Assembly: GCA_964352225.1 (NCBI GenBank)
Contig: CAYGRM010000106.1
Span: 1-17,892, forward strand
Length of the DNA stretch: 17,892 nt
Reading direction: 5' to 3'
Source of the DNA: CAJQQY01 sp964352225
GTDB lineage: Bacteria; Bacteroidota; Bacteroidia; Chitinophagales; Saprospiraceae
Positions 1-8,929 of the stretch are shown one piece after another. The notes under the pieces were generated by a model. It was given only the letters and a program-made list of their open reading frames with translations, had not been told where the DNA came from and did not search any database. The position numbers and the translations under genes are program-made. How positions within the stretch are numbered: the first letter of the stretch is position 1; every line of letters starts with the position of its first letter.

Positions 1-85
1 TTTATCTCTACTAAAATACAACAGCTTTTTTTATTGCAATATAGAAAGCTTGTTCTTAAATCGTTATTCGATATTCAATTTTTCC

Positions 86-93
86 TACTTTTG
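86..93 (+). promoter_or_regulatory. Candidate -7 element of hutI promoter
   Basis: The sequence TACTTTTG matches the Bacteroidota -7 consensus TAnnTTTG exactly. It lies 11 bp before the hutI ATG, so a start site about 5-7 nt downstream would leave an almost leaderless mRNA. No TTG -33 element sits at the usual 17-23 bp distance, so this is a single-element match in AT-rich DNA. Confidence 0.4.
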
Positions 94-104
94 AGAAAAA
101 AACC

Positions 105-1331
105 ATGCTGATAAAAAATATTAAAACATTAGTGGGAGTCGATGAAAATTTTTGCAAAGTAAAAAAAGGAGCCGAGATGAAAGATCTTCCTACCATCGAC
201 AATGCTTGGCTATTGATTCAAAAAAATAAGATCGCTGATTTCGGAAAAATGGAAACTTGCCCTGAGCGAAATGATGAAATAATTGATGCTAGTGGAAAAA
301 TGGTTTTTCCTTCGTGGTGTGATTCTCATACACATATAGTTTTTGCAGGAAGTCGAGAAGGAGAATTTCGAGATCGGATTGAAGGACTTTCTTATGAAGA
401 AATTGCACGACGAGGAGGAGGAATTTTGAACTCCGCAAAACGATTGAGAGTTACTCCTGAGGAAGAATTATTGGAGCAAGCTTGGAATCGAATAGAGGAA
501 GTAAAAAGTTTTGGTACAGGAGTCATTGAAATCAAAAGTGGCTATGGGTTGACCGTCGAAAGTGAGTTAAAAATGCTTCGAGTTATTCGAAAATTAAAAG
601 CCATTTCTCCTCTAAAAATTAAAGCAACATTCTTAGGAGCACATGCTTTACCGCAAGAGTTCAAAGAAAATAGAAATGGATATATTCAATTGATTATCAA
701 TGAGTTACTTCCTCAAATAGCTGATGAAGGGTTAGCAGATTATATTGATGTTTTTTGTGAAAAAGTAGCTTTCTCACCTGCCGAAACAGAGCAAATTATG
801 GAAGCAGGTTGGAAGTATGGTTTGAAACCAAAAATCCATACCAATCAATTTAATTGCATGGGCGGAATAGAAGCAAGTGTGAAACATAGAGCAATTTCCG
901 TTGACCATTTAGAAGTAGTAAATGATGCTGAAATTGAAGTTTTAAAAAAATCAAATACGATGGCGACTTTGTTGCCTTCTGCTCCATTTTTTATCAATGA
1001 TCACTACCCTCCTGCGCGAAAATTAATTGATGCAGGTTTGCCCGTTGCTTTAGCGACTGATTTTAATCCAGGTTCAACACCTTCGGGGAGAATGTCATTT
1101 GTGGTTTCTTTGGCTTGCATCAAAATGAGCATGTTGCCTGAAGAAGCGATCAATGCAGCCACACTCAATGGAGCAGTTGCGCTCGAATTGCAAGATGATT
1201 TTGGAAGTATTGCGAGGGGAAAAGTGGCAAATATCTTTATTACAAAACCGATGTCGTCGATTGCTTTTTTACCTTATTCCTTTGGTAGTAATTTGGTGGA
1301 AACGGTCATTTTGAATGGAGAAATTCAATAG
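105..1331 (+). CDS. hutI: Imidazolonepropionase (HutI)
   Basis: This cytosolic amidohydrolase catalyses the third step of histidine degradation, opening 4-imidazolone-5-propionate to N-formimino-L-glutamate. Visible family landmarks are the metal-binding HTH pair (H75, H77) in the segment DSHTHIVFAG, H180 in LGAHALP, H245 in KIHTNQF, H268 in VDHLE, and the metal ligand D319 in ATDFNPGS. The C-terminal end also follows the family (LATDFNPGS, later an N-G-A-x-A-L segment). At 408 residues it is close to the usual length of about 410-420, so it is intact. The ATG at 105 is chosen because the N-terminal strand begins there and a TAnnTTTG element lies just upstream; there is no Shine-Dalgarno site, as is normal for Bacteroidota. 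No hutH, hutU or hutG is present, so the other histidine genes lie elsewhere or off the left edge. Confidence 0.96.
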   Translation: MLIKNIKTLVGVDENFCKVKKGAEMKDLPTIDNAWLLIQKNKIADFGKMETCPERNDEIIDASGKMVFPSWCDSHTHIVFAGSREGEFRDRIEGLSYEEIARRGGGILNSAKRLRVTPEEELLEQAWNRIEEVKSFGTGVIEIKSGYGLTVESELKMLRVIRKLKAISPLKIKATFLGAHALPQEFKENRNGYIQLIINELLPQIADEGLADYIDVFCEKVAFSPAETEQIMEAGWKYGLKPKIHTNQFNCMGGIEASVKHRAISVDHLEVVNDAEIEVLKKSNTMATLLPSAPFFINDHYPPARKLIDAGLPVALATDFNPGSTPSGRMSFVVSLACIKMSMLPEEAINAATLNGAVALELQDDFGSIARGKVANIFITKPMSSIAFLPYSFGSNLVETVILNGEIQ

Positions 1332-1335
1332 GCAT

Positions 1336-1410
1336 TTTTTAGTTTACAGTAGGCAGTTCGCTTCCGAATACTGTCGACTAAAAACTGTCTTCTGAAAACT
1401 GAAAACTTGG
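1336..1410. repeat. Palindromic repeat-like element after hutI
   Basis: Two nested inverted segments are visible: TTTTTAGT (1336-1343) pairs with ACTAAAAA (1377-1384), and ACAGTA (1346-1351) pairs with TACTGT (1369-1374), separated by a 2-nt internal mismatch and a 17-nt loop. The right arm runs into short AAAACTG/GAAAACT echoes up to about 1407. The style (CAGTAGGCAGTT..., ...CTGAAAACTGAAAACT) resembles small dispersed intergenic repeats I know from Bacteroidota genomes. The hairpin may also act as the hutI terminator because it begins 4 bp after the stop codon. Only one copy is in the window, so repetitiveness is inferred. Confidence 0.45.
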
Positions 1411-1830
1411 CAGAATAGTTGAATTTAAAGAGTATCCCCTTCTTCACAACAGATAACCTATCCAAAAAAATCGTCTTATAAAAAGTGATGATTTGCCTAT
1501 TATTTTGCATAACCATTGAGCAATATTTGGAGCTAAGAATCGTTTTTAAAGCGATCTTCAAAAAAGGGTTCTTTGAATGGATTTTTTGACAAACTAATTT
1601 CCTAAAAAATTCTGCCAAATATCCGTCAAAACCTTTAAACCTGAAGCTAGCGAGGGCAGCCAATTATTCCAAGATAGCATCTCTAATTTGAATGATTTTT
1701 CGAAATAAATACATTAGAGAAAACCCCCATTCCTTTAATCTTAAGTTCTTATTAATAATTAAACACAAGTTATTTTGAGTTTGTTTTTTTATCATCAACA
1801 GGAACTTAAAAATTAGAATTGTTCGTAACC
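1411..1830. other. Gene-poor intergenic stretch
   Basis: This AT-rich stretch between the hutI repeat element and the promoter of the SprB-repeat gene has no convincing reading frame, RNA gene or strong hairpin. A 112-codon open frame on the minus strand (1325-1663) runs through the repeat element, has basic low-complexity composition and resembles no family I know. I treat it as chance. The stretch could hold upstream regulatory sites for the gene at 1912, but I can point to none. Confidence 0.5.
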
Positions 1831-1836
1831 TATTCC

Positions 1837-1844
1837 TATTTTTG
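1837..1844 (+). promoter_or_regulatory. Candidate -7 element for SprB-repeat gene
   Basis: TATTTTTG matches TAnnTTTG. A TTG at 1819-1821 is a possible -33 element, but the 15-bp spacer is shorter than the usual 17-23. The implied 5' leader is roughly 60 nt. Confidence 0.45.
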
Positions 1845-1911
1845 TGCTTTAATTGCGCTGAGAGATTTAGGTATGTTTTTTAAAAAATAAATTAACTGAT
1901 CCTAATTCCCT

Positions 1912-4900
1912 ATGGTTTCAAAAAATAATAACTTAAAGATGTTAAAACGTTTATTCCCGATTACCTTATTGACATTTATGGCGACGGTTGCTTTTGCTCA
2001 AAATCCGCAACCAGCCGGAATAGCTATTTCCAATTCTTCTAATCAACCCGAAGGTATTTTAGCTTGTGCCCCTGGCACAGGAAATGAAGCAGGTACTATC
2101 GATGAGATGTCTACATTGAGTTCATTTGTTGGTTCGAGTAATGATGTAGATTTTGATACCATGTATCTTTGCTTTAATGATCAAATCTTTATCGATCATG
2201 ATGCTGGAACAGAAGATTTCTCTGGAGATCCAATTACAAGTTCTCCTTCAGGAATCGGGTATGCGGTTTATGATTGTCCTCCAAGTGTCATTTTCAATGG
2301 TGAATTAGCAACTATTCAAAATGATCCTTGTATTACTAGCAATCCTCCACCAACGGGGGGTGCTGTTCTACCATATATTGCTACTCCTCCTAATACAACT
2401 GGTGACATCCTTTTTGATAATGATGGAGGAATTCAAACTTTCTTCAATGGTGGAGCGCCTGTCTTAAAGTGGTTTGCTCCTATTACTTATGATTCTCTTT
2501 CAATAATTGGTGGAATTGGTTTTGCTAACTACGAAGGTTTGCCAAGTGGTCCTTGTGTAGATGTGAATGAGCAAGAAGCATTTGCAGTTGTTTACCTAAA
2601 TGAAATTACAGCTACCAATCAACAAACATCTGGAACCTTAGGTGGTAATCCCGAAATAAGCAATTGTATCGGAACATTTGAACTAGATGGAGGTCTTCCC
2701 GAATTTGATAATAATGAATCATATAATATTTCAATTACCTTGGCTAGTGATCCAACCGTCACAGGTACATTGGTAAGTGTCTCGGGTGGTTTAGCTAAAT
2801 TTAAAATTTTCGAACCAGGTTTATATGATATTTCAATAACTGATGGTAAAGCATGTCCTGCGAATTTCCAAATGGATATGACAGGTTGTACTGCTTTAGG
2901 AACAAATATTCCAGATGTTACTGCTTTACCTGCTTCGACGGTTTGTGTTCCATTTTTTGCACAAGACTTTACGGATATTTTTTCTTTCCAATATTCTATT
3001 CATTGGGATCCAACGATATTGTCATTTGCAAATGTTAATTATGTCAATCCTGATTTGAATAGTGCGGATTTGAATTTTAATCCAGTTGGAATTGATGCTT
3101 TGACATCTTCCTTCTTTTATCTTTCTGGAGGTGCGGCTTCGTTGACTGTTACAGATGGCGATCCTCTTTTTGAAATCTGTTTTAATGTACTTGGTCCAGT
3201 TGGTTCAATGAGTCCAATTACGATAGACGGTGATCCTACTATCATTGATGTTTATAATGGAAATAATGTTTATTTAGGATTTGTTCCAAATGCAGGTTCC
3301 GTAACAGTTGTCAATCAAGCTGCATTTGACATTACTATTACGCCAAATGATGTGAGTTGTAATGGGCTTTCAGACGGAAGTTTTGATGTTACCGTAAATG
3401 TTCCAAGTAATGGAACCGCACCATATGATATTGGATATTCTGAAGTAGGAAATCCTACTAATAATGGTTCAATTACAGGAGTGAATGATGGACAAATGGT
3501 TTCCCAACCTGGGTTGCCCGCAGGAACTTATGCTTTAACTATTGCAGATTCGAGTACTCCACCGGTGGTTGATTTAGATACTATTGTAATTAATGAGCCA
3601 CCAATTTTAGGAGCGAGTATTTCTGTTTCTCAACCAATCTTATGTTTTGGAGATACGAATGGATCTTTTACTGCAGATGTAATTGTAGGTGGAGTTATTG
3701 TAAATAACCCTGGTCCAGAATATACTTTTTTATGGACTCCAGGAAATGTAACTACTCAAACCATTCCAAATGTTAATCCTGCATTAGGAACTTATGCAGT
3801 TACTATTACCGATGGAAATATGTGTACTGCTGTTGCAAGTACCACTCCTTCACAACCTTCTGAATTAACAGTAGGTGTCATGGTTACAGATGCAGCTTGT
3901 TCTGGAATTGATAATGGGGAGATTGAAGCAACAGGAATGGGTGGTGTATCACCTACAGGAACTTATTCTTATGCATGGAGTACTACTCCAACTCAAACTA
4001 CTCAAACTGCTACTAACCTTGGAATTGGAACTTACACCGTTACGATTACTGATGATAATATGTGTACGGCAACTGCGACCGGAACGGTGAGTGCAGCAAC
4101 AATAATATTTGCCAATTCAGTTGTCCAAGATGTGAATTGTAATGGCGCAAATGATGGAGCCATTTTCCACTCACCAAGTGTGATCGGAACTAATAATGGA
4201 GGTTATACTTATCAATGGTCACCAAATGTTTCGACTATGAGTAGTGCTTCTCCTCTTGCTCCAGGAACCTATACTACCACGATTACAGATGCATTAGGTT
4301 GTAATATTGATACGACGATTATTATATCAGAGCCTGATGCTCTAGCCATTGATGGTATGGTAAATACTACTGATGAAACTTGTGCTATTGGAGGAAACGA
4401 TGGAACAGCTTCAGTTAATGTGATCGGAGGTACTCCTTTCCCTAATGGAAGTTATACCTATTCTTGGACGTGCTGTGTAGGAGTAGATGCCAATTCAGTA
4501 AATAGTGTTCCTTCAGGAAATTATATTGTTACTATCGAAGATGCAAATAACTGTAGCATTTCCGCTCCATTTACCATTAATCCACCGATGCCACCAATGA
4601 TTGTTTCCTTTGATTCCATATCTGTGGAATGTCCAACTGATACTAATGGAGAATTAACGGTCAATGCTACTAATGGAAATGCTCCAATTACCAACTACAC
4701 TTGGACTTTTCCAAATGGTACGAATGCCAATGGTCAAACGATCAGTAACTTAGGACCAGGAACTTATACTGTAACTGTAACTTCTGCTGATGGTTGTGAA
4801 GCGATTGATTCAGCTTTTCTCTATGCACCTGAACAATTAATGTTAGTTCAACCATTACCAACTAATCCAAATTGTTTTGGAGAAAGTAGTGGAACTGCTA

Positions 4901-6585
4901 CTGTGCAAATGTCAGGAGGTACCATGCCATATGCTTATCAATGGTCTACTAATGCTGGCAATTCAACAAATTCTGCCGTACCTGCTTTACCTTCTGGAAC
5001 TTATACCGTAACTGTAACAGACGCTAATATGTGTGATCAAGTCGTGACTGAAGTTATCCTAGAAGATCCCGATAGTATTACCATTGTATTTACGGACATC
5101 ACACCTGTAAGTTGTTTTGGTCAAGTGGTTGATTGTGATGGTGGTGCCACAGCTTTAGCTTCAGGAGGAAATGCACCTTCTGCTATTTATACTTTTTCTT
5201 GGTCGTCTGGCGAAATAGAAGTAGATATGAGTAGTACTGCAAGTCAACTTTGCCAAGGCATCCAAACAGTTGTAGTTACTGATGAAAACAATTGTTTTAA
5301 TGTTGCCTCTGTTGATATTCCGGCTCCTCCACCATTAGGAATTAATCCAATCTTAAATGAGCCAAGTTGTTTTGGTGGATCTGATGGTTCGATTACGGCT
5401 AATGGAACAGGTGGTGTTCCTGCTTACACTTTTGAATGGGGTAACGGAACGACTGATATTACTTTAGCAAATATTCCAGCTGGTGATTATCCAGTTACGG
5501 TAACTGATATGAATGGGTGTGAATTTGAAACAGTTGTTACTTTAGGTGAACCAGAAATTTTGGTAGCCTTTATTGACAGTACTGAAAATGTAACTTGTGG
5601 TGGCGATGCTGATGGTTTTATTGAAGTTGGATTTACAGGAGGAAATGGTGCTCCTATGACTTATACCTGGTCAGGTGGTGTTAGTACAACTAATTCAGCA
5701 AGTGGTTTATCTCCTGGAATTTATACCATTACCGTTGAAGATGTTAATGGTTGTTCGGCTGAAGTGAGTCAAGTAATTTCCGAACCAATTCCTGTTTTTG
5801 GATTTATTCCAACTCCTGAAGAACCAATTTGTAATGGTGATCAAACACTTCTAACTGTTGAAACTGCAGGAGGTGGAACTGGTGCACCTTATACTTTTTC
5901 AGTTGATGGCGGACCTGCTCAAAACATAGGAACTGCCATAAGTGTATTTGCTGGTGACCATGTTGTTGAAATTTCGGATGGAAATGGATGTACCTATACT
6001 GAAGATATTTTCATCAATGAACCACCTGCGATCATCGTTAATCTTGGACCAGATGTTGAAATTCAATTAGGTGAATCACTTCAATTAAATGCAATTCTAT
6101 CAGGAAGTAATGTGCCGATTGATTCTATCATTTGGACACCTGCGATTTTTGATTCGATTTCTTGCATGAGCTGTTTGAACCCAATTGTGTCTCCTCTTGA
6201 TGATCAAACCTATACCATAGAAATATTTGACATCAATGGATGTAACGGTAGTGATGACATTTTCATCGAGGTAGACAAAAACCGAAACGTTTTCATTCCA
6301 AACGTTTTCACTCCAAATGGCGATGGCTTCAATGATGAATTCCAAGTCTTCTCTGGACCAGGTGTAACTCAGATTAATTCTATGCAAATATTTGATCGAT
6401 GGGGCGAGTTAGTTTTCGAAAGAAATAACTTAGCGCCTTCAGCTTTCCCAGATGTGGCAAATGGTTGGGATGGTCAATTCAGAGGAAGAGTGATGAATCC
6501 AGGTGTATTTGTATATTTGATTGAAGTAACTTTTGATGATGGAATTACCTTATTATACCGAGGTGATGTGACCTTACTACATTAA
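1912..6585 (+). CDS. Giant secreted SprB-repeat/cohesin-like protein with T9SS type-B sorting domain
   Basis: This 1557-residue protein is predicted to be exported by Sec and then by the type IX secretion system to the cell surface. In order it has a signal peptide (hydrophobic run about 14-28, AFAQ just before cleavage) and an N-terminal region (about 31-325) of a kind I associate with Saprospiria surface proteins. A cohesin-like beta-sandwich follows at about 330-467 (WDPTILSF, FEICFNV and a closing GSVTVV strand). Next come about 11 SprB-type repeats (about 472-1372), each starting with a motif like CxGxxDG and containing YxWS and GTYTVTVTD segments. The C-terminal part is an Ig/PKD-like module (about 1373-1456) and a type-B gliding-motility C-terminal domain (1457-1557; FTPNGDGFND, IFDRWGELVF, GWDGQFRG, NPGVFVYLIEV). 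A likely role is adhesion or matrix attachment, by analogy with SprB. The first ATG is used here; M10 (1939) would give a more typical signal peptide. No PorP/SprF partner gene is adjacent. Confidence 0.9.
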   Translation: MVSKNNNLKMLKRLFPITLLTFMATVAFAQNPQPAGIAISNSSNQPEGILACAPGTGNEAGTIDEMSTLSSFVGSSNDVDFDTMYLCFNDQIFIDHDAGTEDFSGDPITSSPSGIGYAVYDCPPSVIFNGELATIQNDPCITSNPPPTGGAVLPYIATPPNTTGDILFDNDGGIQTFFNGGAPVLKWFAPITYDSLSIIGGIGFANYEGLPSGPCVDVNEQEAFAVVYLNEITATNQQTSGTLGGNPEISNCIGTFELDGGLPEFDNNESYNISITLASDPTVTGTLVSVSGGLAKFKIFEPGLYDISITDGKACPANFQMDMTGCTALGTNIPDVTALPASTVCVPFFAQDFTDIFSFQYSIHWDPTILSFANVNYVNPDLNSADLNFNPVGIDALTSSFFYLSGGAASLTVTDGDPLFEICFNVLGPVGSMSPITIDGDPTIIDVYNGNNVYLGFVPNAGSVTVVNQAAFDITITPNDVSCNGLSDGSFDVTVNVPSNGTAPYDIGYSEVGNPTNNGSITGVNDGQMVSQPGLPAGTYALTIADSSTPPVVDLDTIVINEPPILGASISVSQPILCFGDTNGSFTADVIVGGVIVNNPGPEYTFLWTPGNVTTQTIPNVNPALGTYAVTITDGNMCTAVASTTPSQPSELTVGVMVTDAACSGIDNGEIEATGMGGVSPTGTYSYAWSTTPTQTTQTATNLGIGTYTVTITDDNMCTATATGTVSAATIIFANSVVQDVNCNGANDGAIFHSPSVIGTNNGGYTYQWSPNVSTMSSASPLAPGTYTTTITDALGCNIDTTIIISEPDALAIDGMVNTTDETCAIGGNDGTASVNVIGGTPFPNGSYTYSWTCCVGVDANSVNSVPSGNYIVTIEDANNCSISAPFTINPPMPPMIVSFDSISVECPTDTNGELTVNATNGNAPITNYTWTFPNGTNANGQTISNLGPGTYTVTVTSADGCEAIDSAFLYAPEQLMLVQPLPTNPNCFGESSGTATVQMSGGTMPYAYQWSTNAGNSTNSAVPALPSGTYTVTVTDANMCDQVVTEVILEDPDSITIVFTDITPVSCFGQVVDCDGGATALASGGNAPSAIYTFSWSSGEIEVDMSSTASQLCQGIQTVVVTDENNCFNVASVDIPAPPPLGINPILNEPSCFGGSDGSITANGTGGVPAYTFEWGNGTTDITLANIPAGDYPVTVTDMNGCEFETVVTLGEPEILVAFIDSTENVTCGGDADGFIEVGFTGGNGAPMTYTWSGGVSTTNSASGLSPGIYTITVEDVNGCSAEVSQVISEPIPVFGFIPTPEEPICNGDQTLLTVETAGGGTGAPYTFSVDGGPAQNIGTAISVFAGDHVVEISDGNGCTYTEDIFINEPPAIIVNLGPDVEIQLGESLQLNAILSGSNVPIDSIIWTPAIFDSISCMSCLNPIVSPLDDQTYTIEIFDINGCNGSDDIFIEVDKNRNVFIPNVFTPNGDGFNDEFQVFSGPGVTQINSMQIFDRWGELVFERNNLAPSAFPDVANGWDGQFRGRVMNPGVFVYLIEVTFDDGITLLYRGDVTLLH
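3325..6027 (+). repeat. Tandem SprB-type repeats within the giant surface protein
   Basis: About 11 degenerate repeats of roughly 80-85 codons are recognisable at the protein level by openings such as VSCNGLSDG, ILCFGDTNG, AACSGIDNG, VNCNGANDG, NCFGESSG, PSCFGGSDG and VTCGGDADG. Each continues to an aromatic-W-S/T segment and a GTYTVTVTD-like strand. At DNA level the copies are diverged, with only short recurring blocks such as GGAACTTATACCGTAAC, so they are old or under selection to diverge. Two copies are irregular: the one opening PVSCFGQVVDCDGG has an insertion, and the last (EPICNGDQT) lacks the DG. Confidence 0.85.
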
Positions 6586-6606
6586 AATTTAAACTAGTAA
6601 AAAAAG

Positions 6607-6649
6607 AAAAGAAGCCTGATTTTCAGTTATTGAAAATCAGGCTTCTTTT
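6607..6649. terminator. Bidirectional intrinsic terminator
   Basis: GAAGCCTGATTTTCA (6611-6625) pairs perfectly with TGAAAATCAGGCTTC (6631-6645) around a 5-nt loop. Flanking AAAA and TTTT extend the stem to 19 bp. A-run and T-run on either side let it work in both directions, matching its place between the convergent SprB-repeat and histidine-kinase genes. Confidence 0.93.
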
Positions 6650-6680
6650 TATAAAAATTGAAAAAAACCAGCGGTAGAAT

Positions 6681-8849
6681 TTACTGCGGTTTTGGAAATG
6701 TAAAAAAGAATGTTGATCCTTTCCCATATTCTGACTCCACCCAAATTTTGCCTCCCATTCTTTGCATAATTTTATGACAAATCGCTAACCCAATTCCAGT
6801 TCCTTCGTAATCAGTTCGAGCATGTAGCCTTTGGAAAATCACAAAGATCCTTTCTTTATATTCATCCTTAATTCCAATTCCATTATCTTTTATACTAATC
6901 AAATATTCCTTCTCTTTTACCTCACACCGAATTGTGATTTCAGGAATAGTATCCTTATTTCTAAACTTGATTGCATTAGATATCAGGTTTTGGAATAGCT
7001 GCGAAAGTAGTGATGAAATTCCCAAAATAGAAGGTAACTCATCTACCTCTAATTTCGTTTTTGTCTCTTCAATTAGTAACCTCAAATTCGCCTGACAAAT
7101 CACTATCGTATCATTCAAATCAACCACCTTTAAGTCTTGTATTCCCCGACCAACAGTTGCATATTTTAGTAATCCATCTAGCAAATTATTCATCCGCTCT
7201 ACCCCATCTGTAACATAGTAGAAATAGGTTTGCGTATTTTCATCTAACTCTGAGGCTAGTTTTTTATTTATTATTTGAGTGTAACTTCCGATCATTCGCA
7301 GCGGCTCTTTCAAATCATGAGAAGCAACGTAGGCAAATTGCTTCAACTCTTCATTCGCCTGGGTCAATTTCTCATTCGCTCGCTCTATTTCTTCTTGCTT
7401 TTGTAGCAACATGGCCTGCAGTTGATTCGCCTGGATCAGGGCATCTATCTGCTGTTCTTTTTCCCTAGTAGCAAATTTTATTTCCTGATCTAGAATCTGT
7501 CGATTCCTCATTTTCTTTAAATAATCCTCTTGTTTTTCAGCATATAAAGTTTTGAAATAAAACGCATTTTCAAAGTCTTCCTTTTCTTTATAAAAGTCAG
7601 AAAGCAATCGATAACAAGCAATCTCATTCTCCTCGTTTCTAACTTTTTTAGAAATTTCAATTCCTTCTTTCAAATGCAAAATAGCCATTTCAAAATCTCC
7701 CGAATGATGAGCTAATTTGGCAAAATTCAAAATGTTAATCGACTTTGCATTGACATCACCTAAGTCTTCTAGCAACTCATTAGCTCGGTCTGCAAAGCTC
7801 ATAGCTGTTTCAAAATCATTCTCTTCACAACTCAATTTCCCCAAATGAGCCAATGCCAAGGCAATCATTTCATTATATTGAATCTGCTCAGCAAGAGCTA
7901 ATGACTTTTGAAAATTCTTTTTACTTTCATCAAAGGATTTTTCCTCAAAGTGAATATTTCCTATATTATTATAAATAATGGTTCGAGTTGTATCCACAAG
8001 TACTTGATCATATTTGTCAACGACAGCTTGGTAGTTACTCAACGATTCTTTTGGATTAAAAAGACGTGCGTAAATCGTTCCTAGATTAATCAAATTTTGT
8101 GCAGTCTGCCGATCAAATTGAATAGCTTTTGATTTTTCTAAACTCGAATAAAAGTATTTAATCGCAGATTTATAGTCCAATCGAGCAGCATGATAAACAC
8201 CCAAATTACTACTTGCAATAATTTCTTTTTCAATATCACCAAACTCTTGACTTATCGCTAGTACCTCTTCTCCATAACTTAAAATTTCATTGTAATCCTG
8301 TTGCTTGATGCGCGTTTTGCAAAGCAAATTATATGCTTTAGCTTTCAAAATCGGCTCTGGTATTTTCTCTAAGAAAACCAAACTTTGATTAGCTAAATTT
8401 GCTGCTTCAGTAAACTGATTTTTCAATATAAATGCTTCGACCTTCATCAATAGAGATCGAACTATCCCTGAAATATTATTTTCATTTTCACTTTTTTGAA
8501 AAGCTAAATCTGCATATCGATGAGCTTCATTTACATCATCTTGCAACATTGCGACTTCACTTTTTGTGAGAAAGAAATTTATACTTTCACTTTCTACAAC
8601 TGATGCCTCATCTAGCTTTTCAAGCACCTCGGATGCCATAGAAAAATATTGGCTATCTCCGCAGTAGCGACCTTTTCTACAATATATTTTAGCAATGAAA
8701 ATTTTGGAAGAGATAATTTCGGTAACAGAATGATTTTCTTCAGCAAGATTTAAGATGCTTTGGGCTGAGTCTAATGCTGCTATTAAATCTTTTCGCAAAA
8801 AAGAATTTTCAGCATTTTTAAGGGAATTTGTGGCAAATTGGGTGTTCAT
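6681..8849 (-). CDS. TPR-fused cytosolic sensor histidine kinase
   Basis: This is a two-component sensor kinase of 722 residues from the chosen start. The N-terminal two thirds (about 1-440) are helical TPR-type repeats (for example ASSNLGVYHAARLDYKSAIKYFYSSL and NIGNIHFEEKSFDESKKNFQKSL, each seen only in part as A/L/Y-G patterns). A coiled coil (about 460-505) leads into the HisKA dimerisation domain with phospho-acceptor H511 in ASHDLKEPLR. The HATPase domain has the N-box QNLISNAIKF, G1 box DNGIGI, F-box IFVIFQRLH and G2 box GTGIGLAI, so it should be active. No membrane segment or signal peptide is present, so it senses inside the cell, probably through protein partners bound by the TPRs. 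The frame is open to 8927, but those 26 extra codons run through an intrinsic terminator, so ATG at 8849 is preferred. No response regulator is adjacent. Confidence 0.9.
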   Translation of the reverse strand: MNTQFATNSLKNAENSFLRKDLIAALDSAQSILNLAEENHSVTEIISSKIFIAKIYCRKGRYCGDSQYFSMASEVLEKLDEASVVESESINFFLTKSEVAMLQDDVNEAHRYADLAFQKSENENNISGIVRSLLMKVEAFILKNQFTEAANLANQSLVFLEKIPEPILKAKAYNLLCKTRIKQQDYNEILSYGEEVLAISQEFGDIEKEIIASSNLGVYHAARLDYKSAIKYFYSSLEKSKAIQFDRQTAQNLINLGTIYARLFNPKESLSNYQAVVDKYDQVLVDTTRTIIYNNIGNIHFEEKSFDESKKNFQKSLALAEQIQYNEMIALALAHLGKLSCEENDFETAMSFADRANELLEDLGDVNAKSINILNFAKLAHHSGDFEMAILHLKEGIEISKKVRNEENEIACYRLLSDFYKEKEDFENAFYFKTLYAEKQEDYLKKMRNRQILDQEIKFATREKEQQIDALIQANQLQAMLLQKQEEIERANEKLTQANEELKQFAYVASHDLKEPLRMIGSYTQIINKKLASELDENTQTYFYYVTDGVERMNNLLDGLLKYATVGRGIQDLKVVDLNDTIVICQANLRLLIEETKTKLEVDELPSILGISSLLSQLFQNLISNAIKFRNKDTIPEITIRCEVKEKEYLISIKDNGIGIKDEYKERIFVIFQRLHARTDYEGTGIGLAICHKIMQRMGGKIWVESEYGKGSTFFFTFPKPQ

Positions 8850-8869
8850 CAGAATTAAGGATTTTAAGT

Positions 8870-8918
8870 AAAAAAAGGTTATTTGTTGTTTCTTAAGTGT
8901 GCAACAAATAACCTTTTT
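8870..8918 (-). terminator. Intrinsic terminator after the DUF1573 gene
   Basis: AAAAAGGTTATTTGTTG (8872-8888) is the exact inverse of CAACAAATAACCTTTTT (8902-8918), giving a 17-bp stem with a 13-nt loop. On the minus strand it is followed by seven T (8876-8870 read in reverse). It starts 12 bp after the DUF1573 stop and ends only 21 bp before the kinase ATG, so it terminates one gene and sits in the leader region of the next. Confidence 0.92.
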
Positions 8919-8929
8919 ATAATGCAATT

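Noticed and set aside
1325..1663. 112-codon open frame on the minus strand
   Set aside because: It reads through the palindromic repeat after hutI, overlaps the hutI stop, is basic and low in family-like features, and lacks a promoter; most likely chance.
3325..6027. Repetitive DNA considered as a CRISPR array or minisatellite
   Set aside because: The repetition is at protein level with diverged codons and about 80-codon units; it is the SprB-repeat region of one reading frame.
6100..6387. Open frame antisense to the end of the SprB-repeat gene
   Set aside because: It lies wholly inside a well-supported coding region on the other strand and has no recognisable domain.
8850..8927. Extended N-terminus for the histidine kinase starting at 8927
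   Set aside because: The 26 extra codons run through a perfect intrinsic terminator and give an unlikely Cys/Lys-rich sequence; ATG at 8849 starts a normal helical protein.
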